A DNA stretch of 64,000 nt. It comes from Jiangella endophytica (GTDB lineage Bacteria > Actinomycetota > Actinomycetes > Jiangellales > Jiangellaceae). The translations under genes were made by a program, and so were the position numbers. The stretch covers positions 232,620 to 296,619 of the forward strand of contig NZ_QVAI01000009.1 of NCBI RefSeq assembly GCF_003427025.1. Reading direction: 5' to 3'. Positions 41,100 to 50,032 of this stretch are shown here, in pieces (positions within the stretch are counted from its first letter, which is position 1; the number at the start of each line of letters is the position of its first letter). The notes under the pieces were generated by a model. It ran no database searches. It was not told the DNA's origin and worked only from the letters and a program-made list of their open reading frames with translations.

Positions 41100-41561
41100 T
41101 CACAGTGCCGGCACGAAGTCCGGGCCGTCCGGGGTGTCGACGAGCACCCAGCCGAAGCCCGGCAGCCTGACGTCGGTGCGGCCGCCGAACGTGCGCACGA
41201 GGGTCGCGACGTCGCCCGCGGGAAGGCGGCCGGCGACGTCGGCGAAGAGCCGCGGCGCGTCGAGGCCCAGCTCCCGTGCGACGTGCAGGTGCGGCGCGAG
41301 CCCCACCATGGTGTCGCGCGGGTCGGCCAGGCCCAGCTGCTCGCACACCGCGGCCGCCGTCAGTGCGTCGCGGAGCTGCCCCGCGGACCGGGTGCGCAGC
41401 GCGACGACGACCTGCCGCGCGCTGTAGCGGCCCAGCGCCAGCACGGCCGAGCGGCCGAGCCGCGCCAGCACCGCCTCGTCGATGACCGCCGGCAGGTCAC
41501 GAAGGATCCGTGCGGCAAGGGCGTCATCCTCGCCAGGGACGCGTTCGAGGTTCGGCCGCAT
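41100..41561 (-). CDS. Hypothetical protein
   Basis: A 153-residue protein of no family known to me. It is Ala/Leu/Arg-rich and helical: AARILRDLPAVIDEAVLARL, LALGRYSARQVVVALRTRSAG, then a C-terminal beta-like tail GRTDVRLPGFGWVLVDTPDG. No signal peptide or membrane helix. It stands between the degenerate stretch and the glycosidase operon and may be the last gene of that operon, 21 bp after its neighbour. Confidence 0.55.
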   Translation of the reverse strand: MRPNLERVPGEDDALAARILRDLPAVIDEAVLARLGRSAVLALGRYSARQVVVALRTRSAGQLRDALTAAAVCEQLGLADPRDTMVGLAPHLHVARELGLDAPRLFADVAGRLPAGDVATLVRTFGGRTDVRLPGFGWVLVDTPDGPDFVPAL

Positions 41562-41582
41562 GCCTGCCGGCCTCGCACACGC

Positions 41583-43580
41583 TCAGCCGGCCGACACGAC
41601 GGCGAAGTCGCCCGGCCGCAGCGTGATCGTCGTCCGCCCGGTCAGGTCGCGCGCCGCCCGCAACCGGCCGGTGTCGTCGTACACCCGCACCGTCCCGGGC
41701 CCGTCGACGGCGACCCGCCGGGGCGTCGCCGCCGCGGAATGGAGCAGTTCGGCCCGCGCCAGGCCGTCGCCGGTCAGGGCGAGCCGGGACACCTCGGGCC
41801 GGACCAGCAGCGCGTCGAGCTCGACCGCGCCGCGCGACGCCGTCACGGCGACCGACGACGCGCCCGCGGGCACCGGGCGGCGCAGCGACAGCGGCAGCAG
41901 CGCCCCCGGGACCGCGGTCAGCCCCTGCGCGCCGGCGCGGTGCTCCAGCGCGCCGACCGTCCGCCCGGACGCCGTCCACGACGACCGCGCCGTCCCGCCG
42001 AGCGGCAGCCACGACACCGGCTCCACCAGCCGCGGCGTGTCCGACGGCCCGAGATCGAACGTCGCGGTGTCGCCGGCGTCGAGCGCCAGCAGCGACCCGC
42101 TCCACAGTGACTCACCGGTCCACGCCTGCGACGGCGCCCGTACGGTCCCGGTCGTCGACGTCGCAGCCTCGGCCTCGACCAGCTTCAGGCCGTCCCGAGC
42201 CGCGACCTCGGTCAGCCCGGCGGCGCGGTCGCGCACCGCGGCGTGAGCGTCCAGCGCGAGCATCGACAGTTGCCCGTGGATGGTGCTCTCCGCGCCGCTG
42301 TTCCGGTTGATCGTCCCATCGGCCGCCACTCCGTCGTACGTCACGCCGGTGGCCGGGTCGTACATCGGTGACCCCGCCGGGTTCGCGCCGAAGTACCAGC
42401 TCGCCGTCAGTGCCGCCAGCTCGTCGAACGCCGGGCGGCCGGCCGCCGCGCCGACGGCCAGCAGCGACTGCAGCCGCGAGTCGACGCCGTAGGCGATCTG
42501 CACGCGCTCCGTCGGCGTCGGCATCCAGCCGTTGTCGGCGCCACCCGCGGTGAGCAGCGTCGGCACGAACCGGGCCGAGTCGACGACGGCGGGCGCCACC
42601 AGCTTCGGCGCCCCCAGTGCCGTCGACGCGGCGGCCAGCGACGCCGGCATCTGCGACCCCCACGCGTGCCACATCGATCGCGACTGCGCCCACGGCAGGA
42701 TCGCGCCGTACGGCCACGCGTCCGGGTCGCCGCCCATCGCCGCGACGCCCTCGGCCAGCTTCCGCAGCGCGTCCCGTGCCGCGGCATCCGACGGCGCGGC
42801 CCCGACGTACGCCGCCAGTCCCAGCACCGCCTCGGCCGTCGCGTCGGCGCCGTCGACGATCAGCCACGACGGCACCCGCAGCCCGTCGGCGACGGTGTAC
42901 TCGCCGTACCGGGTCAGCACCTGCCGCTCGACGGCGTCGACGGCCAGCCCGAGCCGGTCCTGCAGGAACGCCGCGAACTCCGGGTCCTCCGAGGCGAACG
43001 CCGCGTACCCCTCGCCGAACGCCCAGATCGTCCGCGCCAGCCAGTAGCTCGGCCCGGAGTCCGACGGGTCGGGCAGCTCGACCGGCTCCGCGCTCGGGTT
43101 GAGCACGCCGTCGGGCTGGATCCACAGCACGACGTTGCCCGCGTCGGGCCCGCTGGACGTCTGCAGGTAGGCCAGCGATCGCAGCAGTTCGTACGCCTTC
43201 TCCTGGCTGGCCTGCGACCCGGTCTGCTGCCAGTGCCGCAGGTAGACGACGGCCGCGCGGGACACGTCGTCGGCGTTGTAGGCGCCCTGGGACCAGTGCC
43301 CGGTCGCCGGGTCGAGCGACCCGCCGCCGATCCGCTCGAACGTCCCGCTCGCCCGCGCGTCGGCGTACGTCCACGGGAAGGTCAGCTCCGGCTCCTCGGC
43401 CAGGCGGTACGTCGTGTGCCCGCCGACCGGGGCGGGGGAGGCGTGGTCGAGCAGGAAGTCCAGGTGCGCGGTGTTGGCCAGCGACGCGGCCGCGTCGGTC
43501 TGCGGAGCGGCCGCGGCGGCGAGGCCGCCCGAGCCCAGTGCCAGTGCGGCCAGCGCCGCCGTCCACGAGGTCCGCTTCAT
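41583..43580 (-). CDS. Secreted glycosidase-like (alpha/alpha-barrel) protein
   Basis: A 665-residue exported protein. An N-terminal signal peptide (WTAALAALALGSGGLAAAAA, processed near residue 25) precedes a helical domain rich in Trp and aromatic residues, such as YWLARTIWAFGEGYAAF, that fits an (alpha/alpha)6-barrel. The C-terminal ~200 residues look like beta-sandwich (AATPRRVAVDGPGTVRVYDD). No catalytic acid pair could be assigned with certainty. Operon context (GH130 and sugar importer) suggests that it cuts a polysaccharide outside the cell, probably mannan-type. Hypothetical function. Confidence 0.75.
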   Translation of the reverse strand: MKRTSWTAALAALALGSGGLAAAAAPQTDAAASLANTAHLDFLLDHASPAPVGGHTTYRLAEEPELTFPWTYADARASGTFERIGGGSLDPATGHWSQGAYNADDVSRAAVVYLRHWQQTGSQASQEKAYELLRSLAYLQTSSGPDAGNVVLWIQPDGVLNPSAEPVELPDPSDSGPSYWLARTIWAFGEGYAAFASEDPEFAAFLQDRLGLAVDAVERQVLTRYGEYTVADGLRVPSWLIVDGADATAEAVLGLAAYVGAAPSDAAARDALRKLAEGVAAMGGDPDAWPYGAILPWAQSRSMWHAWGSQMPASLAAASTALGAPKLVAPAVVDSARFVPTLLTAGGADNGWMPTPTERVQIAYGVDSRLQSLLAVGAAAGRPAFDELAALTASWYFGANPAGSPMYDPATGVTYDGVAADGTINRNSGAESTIHGQLSMLALDAHAAVRDRAAGLTEVAARDGLKLVEAEAATSTTGTVRAPSQAWTGESLWSGSLLALDAGDTATFDLGPSDTPRLVEPVSWLPLGGTARSSWTASGRTVGALEHRAGAQGLTAVPGALLPLSLRRPVPAGASSVAVTASRGAVELDALLVRPEVSRLALTGDGLARAELLHSAAATPRRVAVDGPGTVRVYDDTGRLRAARDLTGRTTITLRPGDFAVVSAG

Positions 43581-43597
43581 CGCGGCTCTCCCTTCGG

Positions 43598-44671
43598 TCA
43601 GAGGTCGGTACGGTCCAGCCGGGCGACGCCGATCTTGCTGTCGGCCATGCCGTAGAAGACGAAGTGCGCGCCGCCGATCTCCTCGATCGCGGTCGGGAAG
43701 ACGACGTTGGGCACGATGCCGCTGCGCTCGTCGTCGGTCTCCGGCGCCAGCAGCGGCTGCGCCGTCCGGGCCAGCACGACGGACGGGTCGTCGGCGTCGA
43801 GCAGCAGGGCGCCGGCGGCGTAGTTGACCCGTTGCTGCTGGTCGACGCCCGACGCGAGCACACCGGTGACGCCGTGGTGCAGCAGCAGCCAGCCCTCGGG
43901 GACGCGCAGCGGCGCCGGCCCGCCGCCGATCTTCAGCTCCTCGAACGGGTGCTCGGGCCCGGCGAGGAACCGGTGTTCACGCCAGTGCACGAGGGCGCCG
44001 ACGTCCTCCAGCACGTCCGCCAGCGGGACGTAGGAGATCCAGATGCTGTGCCGGTCGTCGGTGACGCCGCGCGGCAGCACGACGCCCTGACCAGGACGGA
44101 TCTCGCCGAGATCCCACATCGGCCGGTGCAGCACGGCCAGGCTCTCGACCCCGGACGGCGCCGTCACCGGCGTCGGGAAGAACACGGTGTCCTTGTTGTG
44201 GAACAGGTTGAGGTCGATGTCGAGGTCGTCGTCGTACGCGAACAGCGCCGGGCCGAGCCGCCGCCACGTCCGCAGGTCGTCCGACACCGCGAGCGCGGTT
44301 CGCGGTCCGAGTGGCCCGTACGCGACATACGTCATGACGTGCAGCCCGAGCGCCGGGACGAACGTCACCCGCGGGTCCTCGACACCGCCGTGCGCCACCC
44401 CGTGCTCCCAGGCCCGGTCCGGCTCGAGGACGACGCCCTCGCGCTCGACGCCGACCGGCACGCCGTCGTCGTCGGTCACCACGCGGGCGAGGCCGACCCG
44501 GGACACGTTGCCCGCCGCGACCAGCCGGGGGAGCAGGTACAGCACGCCGTCCGGGCCGCGGCCGGACGCCGGGTTGAGCACCCCCTCGGCCTCGAGCGGG
44601 TTGCCGTCCTCGGGCGCCATGACGACGCCCAGCCGGGTCAGCGTGTACGGAATCGCGGTGGAGACGGGCAT
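43598..44671 (-). CDS. GH130-family glycoside phosphorylase (beta-mannoside type)
   Basis: A 357-residue five-bladed beta-propeller enzyme. Conserved elements are LNPASGRGPDGVLYLLPRL (N-terminal blade), GGVEDPRVTFVPALGL with the Glu-Asp pair, and IGGGPAPLRVPEGWLLLHHGV followed by PLLAPETDDERSGIVPNVVFPT. GH130 phosphorylases cleave beta-1,4-mannosides or mannosyl-glucose with inorganic phosphate to give mannose 1-phosphate. It lacks a signal peptide, so it acts in the cytosol on imported oligosaccharide. Start ATG 44671, 2 bp after the permease stop. Confidence 0.85.
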   Translation of the reverse strand: MPVSTAIPYTLTRLGVVMAPEDGNPLEAEGVLNPASGRGPDGVLYLLPRLVAAGNVSRVGLARVVTDDDGVPVGVEREGVVLEPDRAWEHGVAHGGVEDPRVTFVPALGLHVMTYVAYGPLGPRTALAVSDDLRTWRRLGPALFAYDDDLDIDLNLFHNKDTVFFPTPVTAPSGVESLAVLHRPMWDLGEIRPGQGVVLPRGVTDDRHSIWISYVPLADVLEDVGALVHWREHRFLAGPEHPFEELKIGGGPAPLRVPEGWLLLHHGVTGVLASGVDQQQRVNYAAGALLLDADDPSVVLARTAQPLLAPETDDERSGIVPNVVFPTAIEEIGGAHFVFYGMADSKIGVARLDRTDL

Positions 44672-44673
44672 GC

Positions 44674-45507
44674 CTAGCCTTTCACGCCGGAATCGATGTT
44701 CGTGCTGGTGAAGTAGCGCTGGAAGACGATGAACAGAACGACGGCGGGCGCCGCCAGCACGACGGCGCCGGCCAGCACGGCGCCGAACGGGTTGGCCGCC
44801 GAGGCCGCCACGTTGCTGATGTAGTTGGCCAGCGACACCGCCAGCGGCTGCATCGACTGGTCCTTGGTGATGAGGAACGGCCACAGGAACTCGTTCCACG
44901 GCCCGATGAACGTGATCAGCACGACGGTCAGCAGCACCGGCCGGACCAGCGGCAGCGCGACGCTCCACAGCGTGCGCAGGTCGCCGGCGCCGTCGACGGC
45001 GGCCGCGTCGAACAGCTCACGCGGCAGCTGCAGGAAGTAGGCCCGGAACACGATGACCGCCGTCGAGTTGATCGCGAACGGCAGGATCATCCCGAGGTAG
45101 CTGTCGGCCAGCCCGTAGTCGCGCGCGATCAGCACGTACAGCGGGATCATCAGCAGCTGGAACGGCACCACCTGCACCAGCAGCGCCAGCGCGAACGTCG
45201 CGCCCCGGCCGCGCCACTGCAGCACCGCCAGCGCGTACCCGGCCAGCACTCCGAAGACGACCGTCCCGAGGATCACCCCGCCGGTGAAGATGCCGGAGTT
45301 CACCAGCCCCTGCAGCAGGTCGATGCGCCCGTCGATGGCGGCGTAGTTGTCCAGCGTCAGGTTCGACGGGTCCGGGAACGCGCCGCCCGGCGTCGGGTCC
45401 GGTTCGGCCTGCAGCGAGCCGATCACCATGTAGTAGAAGGGGAACAGGAAGGCCAGCGCGCCGATGCCGAGCACGACGTAGCGCAGCGCCGACGACCGGC
45501 GGCTCAC
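44674..45507 (-). CDS. Carbohydrate ABC transporter permease (MalG type)
   Basis: A 277-residue permease with about six transmembrane helices, starting with YVVLGIGALAFLFPFYYMVIGS. The EAA loop is LPRELFDAAAVDGAGDLRTLWSVALPLVRPVL. Last permease of the sugar importer encoded with the upstream MalF-type subunit and lipoprotein; the ATPase is not encoded here and is probably a shared MsiK-like protein. It overlaps the upstream permease by 4 bp. Confidence 0.92.
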   Translation of the reverse strand: MSRRSSALRYVVLGIGALAFLFPFYYMVIGSLQAEPDPTPGGAFPDPSNLTLDNYAAIDGRIDLLQGLVNSGIFTGGVILGTVVFGVLAGYALAVLQWRGRGATFALALLVQVVPFQLLMIPLYVLIARDYGLADSYLGMILPFAINSTAVIVFRAYFLQLPRELFDAAAVDGAGDLRTLWSVALPLVRPVLLTVVLITFIGPWNEFLWPFLITKDQSMQPLAVSLANYISNVAASAANPFGAVLAGAVVLAAPAVVLFIVFQRYFTSTNIDSGVKG

Positions 45508-46466
45508 GACTCACCACCCCCGACGAAGCGCCGCTGCAGCCACGCGACCAGCAGCACCAGCAGCACCAGGACGACGCCGATGGCCGCGGCCACGCCGGGC
45601 GTGCCCTGCTCGATGCCGCGCTGGTACATGATCAGCACCGGCGACGCCGACGCCCCGTTCGGCCCGCCGCCGCCCGTCAGCAGGTACGGCTCGGTGAACA
45701 GGTTCGCGCCGATGATCGTCGACAGCAGCACCACCAGCACCGTCGCCGGCCGCACCGCCGGAACCGTCACCGACCGGAACGTCCGCAGCCGCCCGGCGCC
45801 GTCGGTCGCGGCCGCCTCGTACAGCTCGCGCGGCACGTTCTGCAACGCCGCCAGGTACAGCAGGATGTAGAAGCCCAGCTGTTTCCAGGTGACGAAGAAC
45901 GCGATCGACGGCATCGCCCAGAACGAGTTGATCAGCCACGGCGGGTCCGGCGCGAGCGGCCCGAGCACCTCGTTGACCAGCCCGTCGCCGCTGAACAGGA
46001 ACAGCCAGACGCCCACGACCGCGACGGACGCCGTCACGTACGGGACGTAGAAGCTGACCCGCAGGAACACCCGGCCGCGGACCACCTGGTTGAGCAGCGT
46101 CGCCAGCACCAGCGACAGCACCACCGTCAGCGGCACGTTGATGACCAGGAAGATGCCGATGTTGACGAACGAGCGCCGGACGTCCGGGTCGGTCAGGACG
46201 TCGGTGTAGTTGTCCAGCCCGACGAACGGCCGGTCGACGTCGGCGCCGGGCGCGGCGAAGAAGTAGTCGTGGAACGAGATCCACACCGCGAAGCCCAGCG
46301 GGACCGCGAAGACGACCAGCACGTACGCCAGGTACGGCGTGCTGAACAGCAGGCCGGACGGGTTCCGGCCCAGCAGGCGCCGCCGCCGGTCGCGGGGGCG
46401 CCCGCGGCGTCCGGCGGGCGGCGGTGCGGCGCCGCCCGCCCGGGCGCCGGTGTCGACGACCGTCAT
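45504..46466 (-). CDS. Carbohydrate ABC transporter permease (MalF type)
   Basis: A 320-residue permease. A disordered Gly/Arg-rich N-terminus precedes the first helix (TPYLAYVLVVFAVPLGFAVWISF). The EAA loop is VPRELYEAAATDGAGRLRTFRSVTVPAVRP. Partner of the MalG-type gene that it overlaps by 4 bp. Confidence 0.92.
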   Translation of the reverse strand: MTVVDTGARAGGAAPPPAGRRGRPRDRRRRLLGRNPSGLLFSTPYLAYVLVVFAVPLGFAVWISFHDYFFAAPGADVDRPFVGLDNYTDVLTDPDVRRSFVNIGIFLVINVPLTVVLSLVLATLLNQVVRGRVFLRVSFYVPYVTASVAVVGVWLFLFSGDGLVNEVLGPLAPDPPWLINSFWAMPSIAFFVTWKQLGFYILLYLAALQNVPRELYEAAATDGAGRLRTFRSVTVPAVRPATVLVVLLSTIIGANLFTEPYLLTGGGGPNGASASPVLIMYQRGIEQGTPGVAAAIGVVLVLLVLLVAWLQRRFVGGGES

Positions 46467-46478
46467 GTCCGGCCGCCG

Positions 46479-47783
46479 TCAGGACTGGCCGGCCAGGCCG
46501 TCGATCTCGTCGGCGGCGCCCTGCAGGGACTCCTGGAGGTCGCCCTCGCCGAAGATCACCGACTGCGACCACGCGTCGCGCAACGTCTGCCACACGGCGA
46601 CGGCGTTCGGGATGTTCGGGACCTCGACGGTGCGGGCGGCCTGGTCGCCGAACGCCTCGTAGGCCGGGTTGGCGGCGAAGTAGTCCGGGTAGGTGCCGGG
46701 GAGGTCCTGGCGCATCGGCATCTGACCGGTCAGCTCCAGCAGCAGGCCGTCCTGCTCCTGGCCGGTGGCGAACTTCAGGACGTCCCACGCCGTCGCCTGG
46801 TTCTCGCAGGCGGTGTAGAGACCGATGTTCTTGGCGTCGCTGAACGTGTAGGTCTGGTCGGCGGCGGTGCCGGCGGACGTCGGGACCGGGGCGGCGCCCC
46901 AGGCGATGTTCTCGCCGTAGACGCTGATCGCCCACGGGCCGACGATGGCCATCGCGGCCTGGCCGTCGGCGAACGAGTCGCCCTGATAGGTCTCGCGGCT
47001 GGCCAGGCCCTCGTCGTACAGCGACTTCCAGAACTCCGCGACGCTCCGCCCGGCGTCGTCGGCGAACGTCGCCGAGCCGTCCTCGACCAAGGCAGCGCCG
47101 CCCGTCTCGGCCGCGTAGAGCGGGTAGAAGTCGAACCAGTTCTGGAAGAACTCGCTGGTCGGGGCCGGCCAGATGGCCTTCGGCGCGGCGCCGGACGACA
47201 CCAGCGTGCGGGCGGTCTCGAGGAACTCGTCGTAGGTGCCCAGCGGCGGGTTCTCCGGGTCGAGGCCGGCCGCGGCGAACATCTCCTTGTTGTAGAAGAT
47301 CATCACCGGGTTCGACTTCCACGGCAGCTGGAAGTACTCGCCGTTCGCCGACCGGTACTGCTCGGCGATGTCGCCGCTGCGCGCCGCGACGTAGTCGTCG
47401 CCGTCGTCGAAGCTCGACAGCGACACCAGACCGCCCTGGCGCTCGAAGTCCGGGACCGCGACCGGCGCGGTGTTGAAGATGAGGCAGGGCGCGTTGCCGG
47501 CCGTGATGGCGGCGCCGATGACCTCCTCGCTGCTGGCGCCGGCCGGGATCTCCTGCGCCTCGATCTGCTCGTCGGGGTGCTCGGCGTTCCAGGCCTGAAC
47601 CATCTGCTCGCCCCACGCGACCTCGGCCTCGTTGTTCGAGTACCAGATGGTGATGTCGCCGCGGCCGCCGTCACCACCGTCGCCCCCGCCGGTGGAGGCG
47701 TCGTCGTCGCCACCGCACGCGGTGACGGCGAGCAGGCCGGCCGCGGTCAGCGCGGCGGCGGTGACTCGGGTGCGTCGTTGCAC
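46479..47783 (-). CDS. Sugar-binding lipoprotein of the ABC importer
   Basis: A 434-residue extracellular solute-binding protein. The signal peptide ends in lipobox LLAVTAC with Cys near residue 23, then a Gly/Asp-rich linker. The fold is of the MalE/family 1 type (GDITIWYSNNEAEVAWGEQMVQAW). Start is GTG 47783, with AAGGAG 6 nt upstream; the longer frame upstream belongs to the region after the LacI gene. Substrate probably an oligosaccharide for the GH130 enzyme. Confidence 0.92.
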   Translation of the reverse strand: MQRRTRVTAAALTAAGLLAVTACGGDDDASTGGGDGGDGGRGDITIWYSNNEAEVAWGEQMVQAWNAEHPDEQIEAQEIPAGASSEEVIGAAITAGNAPCLIFNTAPVAVPDFERQGGLVSLSSFDDGDDYVAARSGDIAEQYRSANGEYFQLPWKSNPVMIFYNKEMFAAAGLDPENPPLGTYDEFLETARTLVSSGAAPKAIWPAPTSEFFQNWFDFYPLYAAETGGAALVEDGSATFADDAGRSVAEFWKSLYDEGLASRETYQGDSFADGQAAMAIVGPWAISVYGENIAWGAAPVPTSAGTAADQTYTFSDAKNIGLYTACENQATAWDVLKFATGQEQDGLLLELTGQMPMRQDLPGTYPDYFAANPAYEAFGDQAARTVEVPNIPNAVAVWQTLRDAWSQSVIFGEGDLQESLQGAADEIDGLAGQS

Positions 47784-47865
47784 GGTCGTCTCCTTCTGTC
47801 GTCCGGGCCGGTCAGTGCGCGGCCCGGTGTGGGTTCGGTGCGGGCGGGTGCCGCGAGGGAGCGCC

Positions 47866-48927
47866 TCAGCCGTTCGCCGGAGGCGACGGAGGGGCGGGTG
47901 CGGTCGATTCGCGGGGCACGAACCGCGCGGGCGGCAGGTCGGTGTCGCCGGGCTCCTCTCCGGCGATCGACCGCAGCAGCACCCGTGCGGCGACGGCGCC
48001 CCAGCCGGCCGCCTCGGTGGCCACGGTGCTGAGGGCGGGGAAGAGGTGCTCACCGACGTCGCTGCCGTCGAAGCCGGTGATCGAGAGGTCGTCGGGGACA
48101 CGCAGCCCGGTTCGCTGCGCGAAGCCGAGCCCGGCGATCGCCATCGGGTCGTTCGCGTAGACGATCGCGGTCGGGGCGTCGGGCGGGGCGAGCAGGTCGC
48201 GGGTCGCGCGGGCGCCGTCGGCGGCCCGGAAGTCCGTCTCGACGACGAGGTCGGCCGGCAGGCCGGCGCGCGCCATGGCGTCCTCGAATGCCCGCCGGCG
48301 GCGGCTGCCGTGCAGCATGCGGGCCGGTCCGGCGACGTGCGCGATGCGCCGGTGCCCGAGCCGGACCAGGTGGTCGACGGCGGCCTCGATGCCGGCGCGA
48401 TCGTCCATGGACACCGCCGGGAACGGCGACGGCGTCTCGGGGTGGCCGAGCGTGACCGCGGGGACGTTCAGCTCGCGGGCCAGCTCGATGCGGGCGTCGT
48501 CGTGGCGCAGGTCGGTGATGAAGACGCCGTCCACCCGGCGGTCGGCGACCAGTTTCCGGTAGGCGGCCAGTTCGGCCTCCTCGTCCGGGACGACGCTCAG
48601 CACCAGCGCCTGCCCGGCCGGGGCGAGCTCGCGCTCCACCCCGGCGATGAACGACGGGTAGAACGGGTCGCCGGTGATGATCTCCGGGTCGCGGGTGATG
48701 ACCAGCCCCAGCGCGAACGCCCGGTTCACCGACAGCGCCCGGGCCCGCAGGCTCGGCTGCCAGCCCAGCTCGCGGGCGACCTCGAGGATCCGGTCCCGCG
48801 TCTGCGGCGACACTCCTGGCCTGCCGTTCAGCGCGAACGACACCAGCCCCTTGCTGACGCCTGCTCTCTCCGCGACGTCGGCGATGGTGGGTCGGGGTCG
48901 TTCGGCGGGCATCGGCGGCGCCTCCAT
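47866..48927 (-). CDS. LacI-family transcriptional regulator (glycan operon 1)
   Basis: A 353-residue repressor. The HTH is TIADVAERAGVSKGLVSFALNGRPGVS near the N-terminus, with the hinge helix GWQPSLRARAL, and the effector domain (FALGLVITRDPEII onward) is of the periplasmic-binding type. Upstream palindromes TAAACCGGTTTA at 48936-48947 and a near-copy at 48959-48970 are likely its operators. It is the first gene of the strand before the importer, so it probably controls the whole operon and itself. An ATG at 48912 is an alternative start. Confidence 0.92.
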   Translation of the reverse strand: MEAPPMPAERPRPTIADVAERAGVSKGLVSFALNGRPGVSPQTRDRILEVARELGWQPSLRARALSVNRAFALGLVITRDPEIITGDPFYPSFIAGVERELAPAGQALVLSVVPDEEAELAAYRKLVADRRVDGVFITDLRHDDARIELARELNVPAVTLGHPETPSPFPAVSMDDRAGIEAAVDHLVRLGHRRIAHVAGPARMLHGSRRRRAFEDAMARAGLPADLVVETDFRAADGARATRDLLAPPDAPTAIVYANDPMAIAGLGFAQRTGLRVPDDLSITGFDGSDVGEHLFPALSTVATEAAGWGAVAARVLLRSIAGEEPGDTDLPPARFVPRESTAPAPPSPPANG

Positions 48928-48931
48928 TGGC

Positions 48932-48970
48932 GGTTTAAACCGGTTTAGGATCGGAGGCTATACCGGTTTA
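48932..48970. promoter_or_regulatory. Paired palindromic operators for the LacI regulator
   Basis: TAAACCGGTTTA (48936-48947) is a perfect 12-bp palindrome with the central CG typical of LacI-family sites. It overlaps a second palindrome, GGTTTAAACC (48932-48941). TATACCGGTTTA (48959-48970) differs from the perfect site at one position. The centres are 23 bp apart (about two helical turns), which would allow cooperative binding. Confidence 0.75.
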
Positions 48971-49540
48971 GGTGAGTCCCGCAAGAGCGCACCGTTCGCG
49001 AGGCCGTCCGGTCGCTCGCCGGGCTGGCCCTCCTCGCTCTCGCCCGGTTGCCCGGCAGCGTGCCCGCCGCCGGCTCGTCGGCCGCCTGGTCGCCGGCCAG
49101 CCGGCCGGTCGCGTGCCGGCTGCCCAGCTGCCCGGTCGCGCGGTCGCCTGGCTGCCTGGTCGCCCGTGGCGGTCGTTCCGGCGCCTTCGGACCGGAATGA
49201 TCACGCCGCCGCCCGATGCCGGTCCGCACCAGATCTGCGCGCCCTGGCGACGCGCAAGTGCTCCTCGTGATGCGACCGCGTGACCCGGCTCGGCGGACCG
49301 TCACCTGCATCGGCTGCCGGTCGGCAGGTGAGCCGCCCCGTGCGTCGGCGGCGTACGCCGGAACCCTCGTACGTAGAACGCGGCTCGGTCCCGGGACGCG
49401 CGTGCGCCGTCGGCGTCGGTACCGGCGGTCTCCGCCAGCGGCCGCAGAACACCGGCCATCCGGTCATCCGGCCGCCGCCCACCGGGCAGGTGAACCGCCG
49501 GCCACCCGACCACCCGGCCGGCGAACGCCGGCCGATGACG
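48971..49540. other. Gene-free, GC-rich stretch
   Basis: Open frames here have no family features and are very Arg/Pro-rich on both strands. Degenerate repeats of GGTCGC and CTGCC(T/C)GG are visible at about 49100-49165. Nothing else could be assigned. Confidence 0.4.
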
Positions 49541-49924
49541 TCAGCGAGCGCCGGCCTGCCAGAGGCCGATCACGTTGCCCTCGCTGTCGCGGAAGTACGC
49601 CGCGAACCCCATCTGCATGACCTCGGCCTTCGGGACCACGACGGTGCCGCCGAGCCGCTCGACGGTCGCGAGCGCCTCGTCCATGTCGTCCACACCGATC
49701 GTCACGATCGGCCCGGGCCGGGAGGCGTCGCGGGTGAACATGCCACCGTTGATGGCGCCGGGCTCCTTCGGCGCGCCCCGCTCGTCGGTGGGAGTGGTGG
49801 AGACCATGGTGTAGTCGACCTCCGGCATCGGGGTGATGTCCCAGCCGAAGGCGGCGCGGTAGAACTCGCGGGCCCGATCGAGGTCGTCGGCGGGTATCTC
49901 GAAGTGCACGACTTGTCCGGTCAT
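49541..49924 (-). CDS. VOC family protein
   Basis: A 127-residue glyoxalase/bleomycin-resistance-type protein: VVHFEIPADDLDRAREFYRAAFGWDI at the start, VDDMDEALATVERLGG in the middle and DSEGNVIGLWQ near the end. The spacing fits small VOC proteins with two half-modules. Substrate unknown. Confidence 0.87.
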   Translation of the reverse strand: MTGQVVHFEIPADDLDRAREFYRAAFGWDITPMPEVDYTMVSTTPTDERGAPKEPGAINGGMFTRDASRPGPIVTIGVDDMDEALATVERLGGTVVVPKAEVMQMGFAAYFRDSEGNVIGLWQAGAR

Positions 49925-50032
49925 GACGACCGCCCCCTCAGAGTGCTCCTACGACGAGCCTAGACCCGTTCCCGGCAGCCCGGGCTGACGTAGATTCGAG
50001 GCAGCCGACGTGAGCCGATGAAGGAGCCGACC

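Noticed and set aside
48971..49540. Several overlapping open frames on both strands
   Set aside because: Arg/Pro-rich composition on every frame, no ribosome-binding site and no family features.
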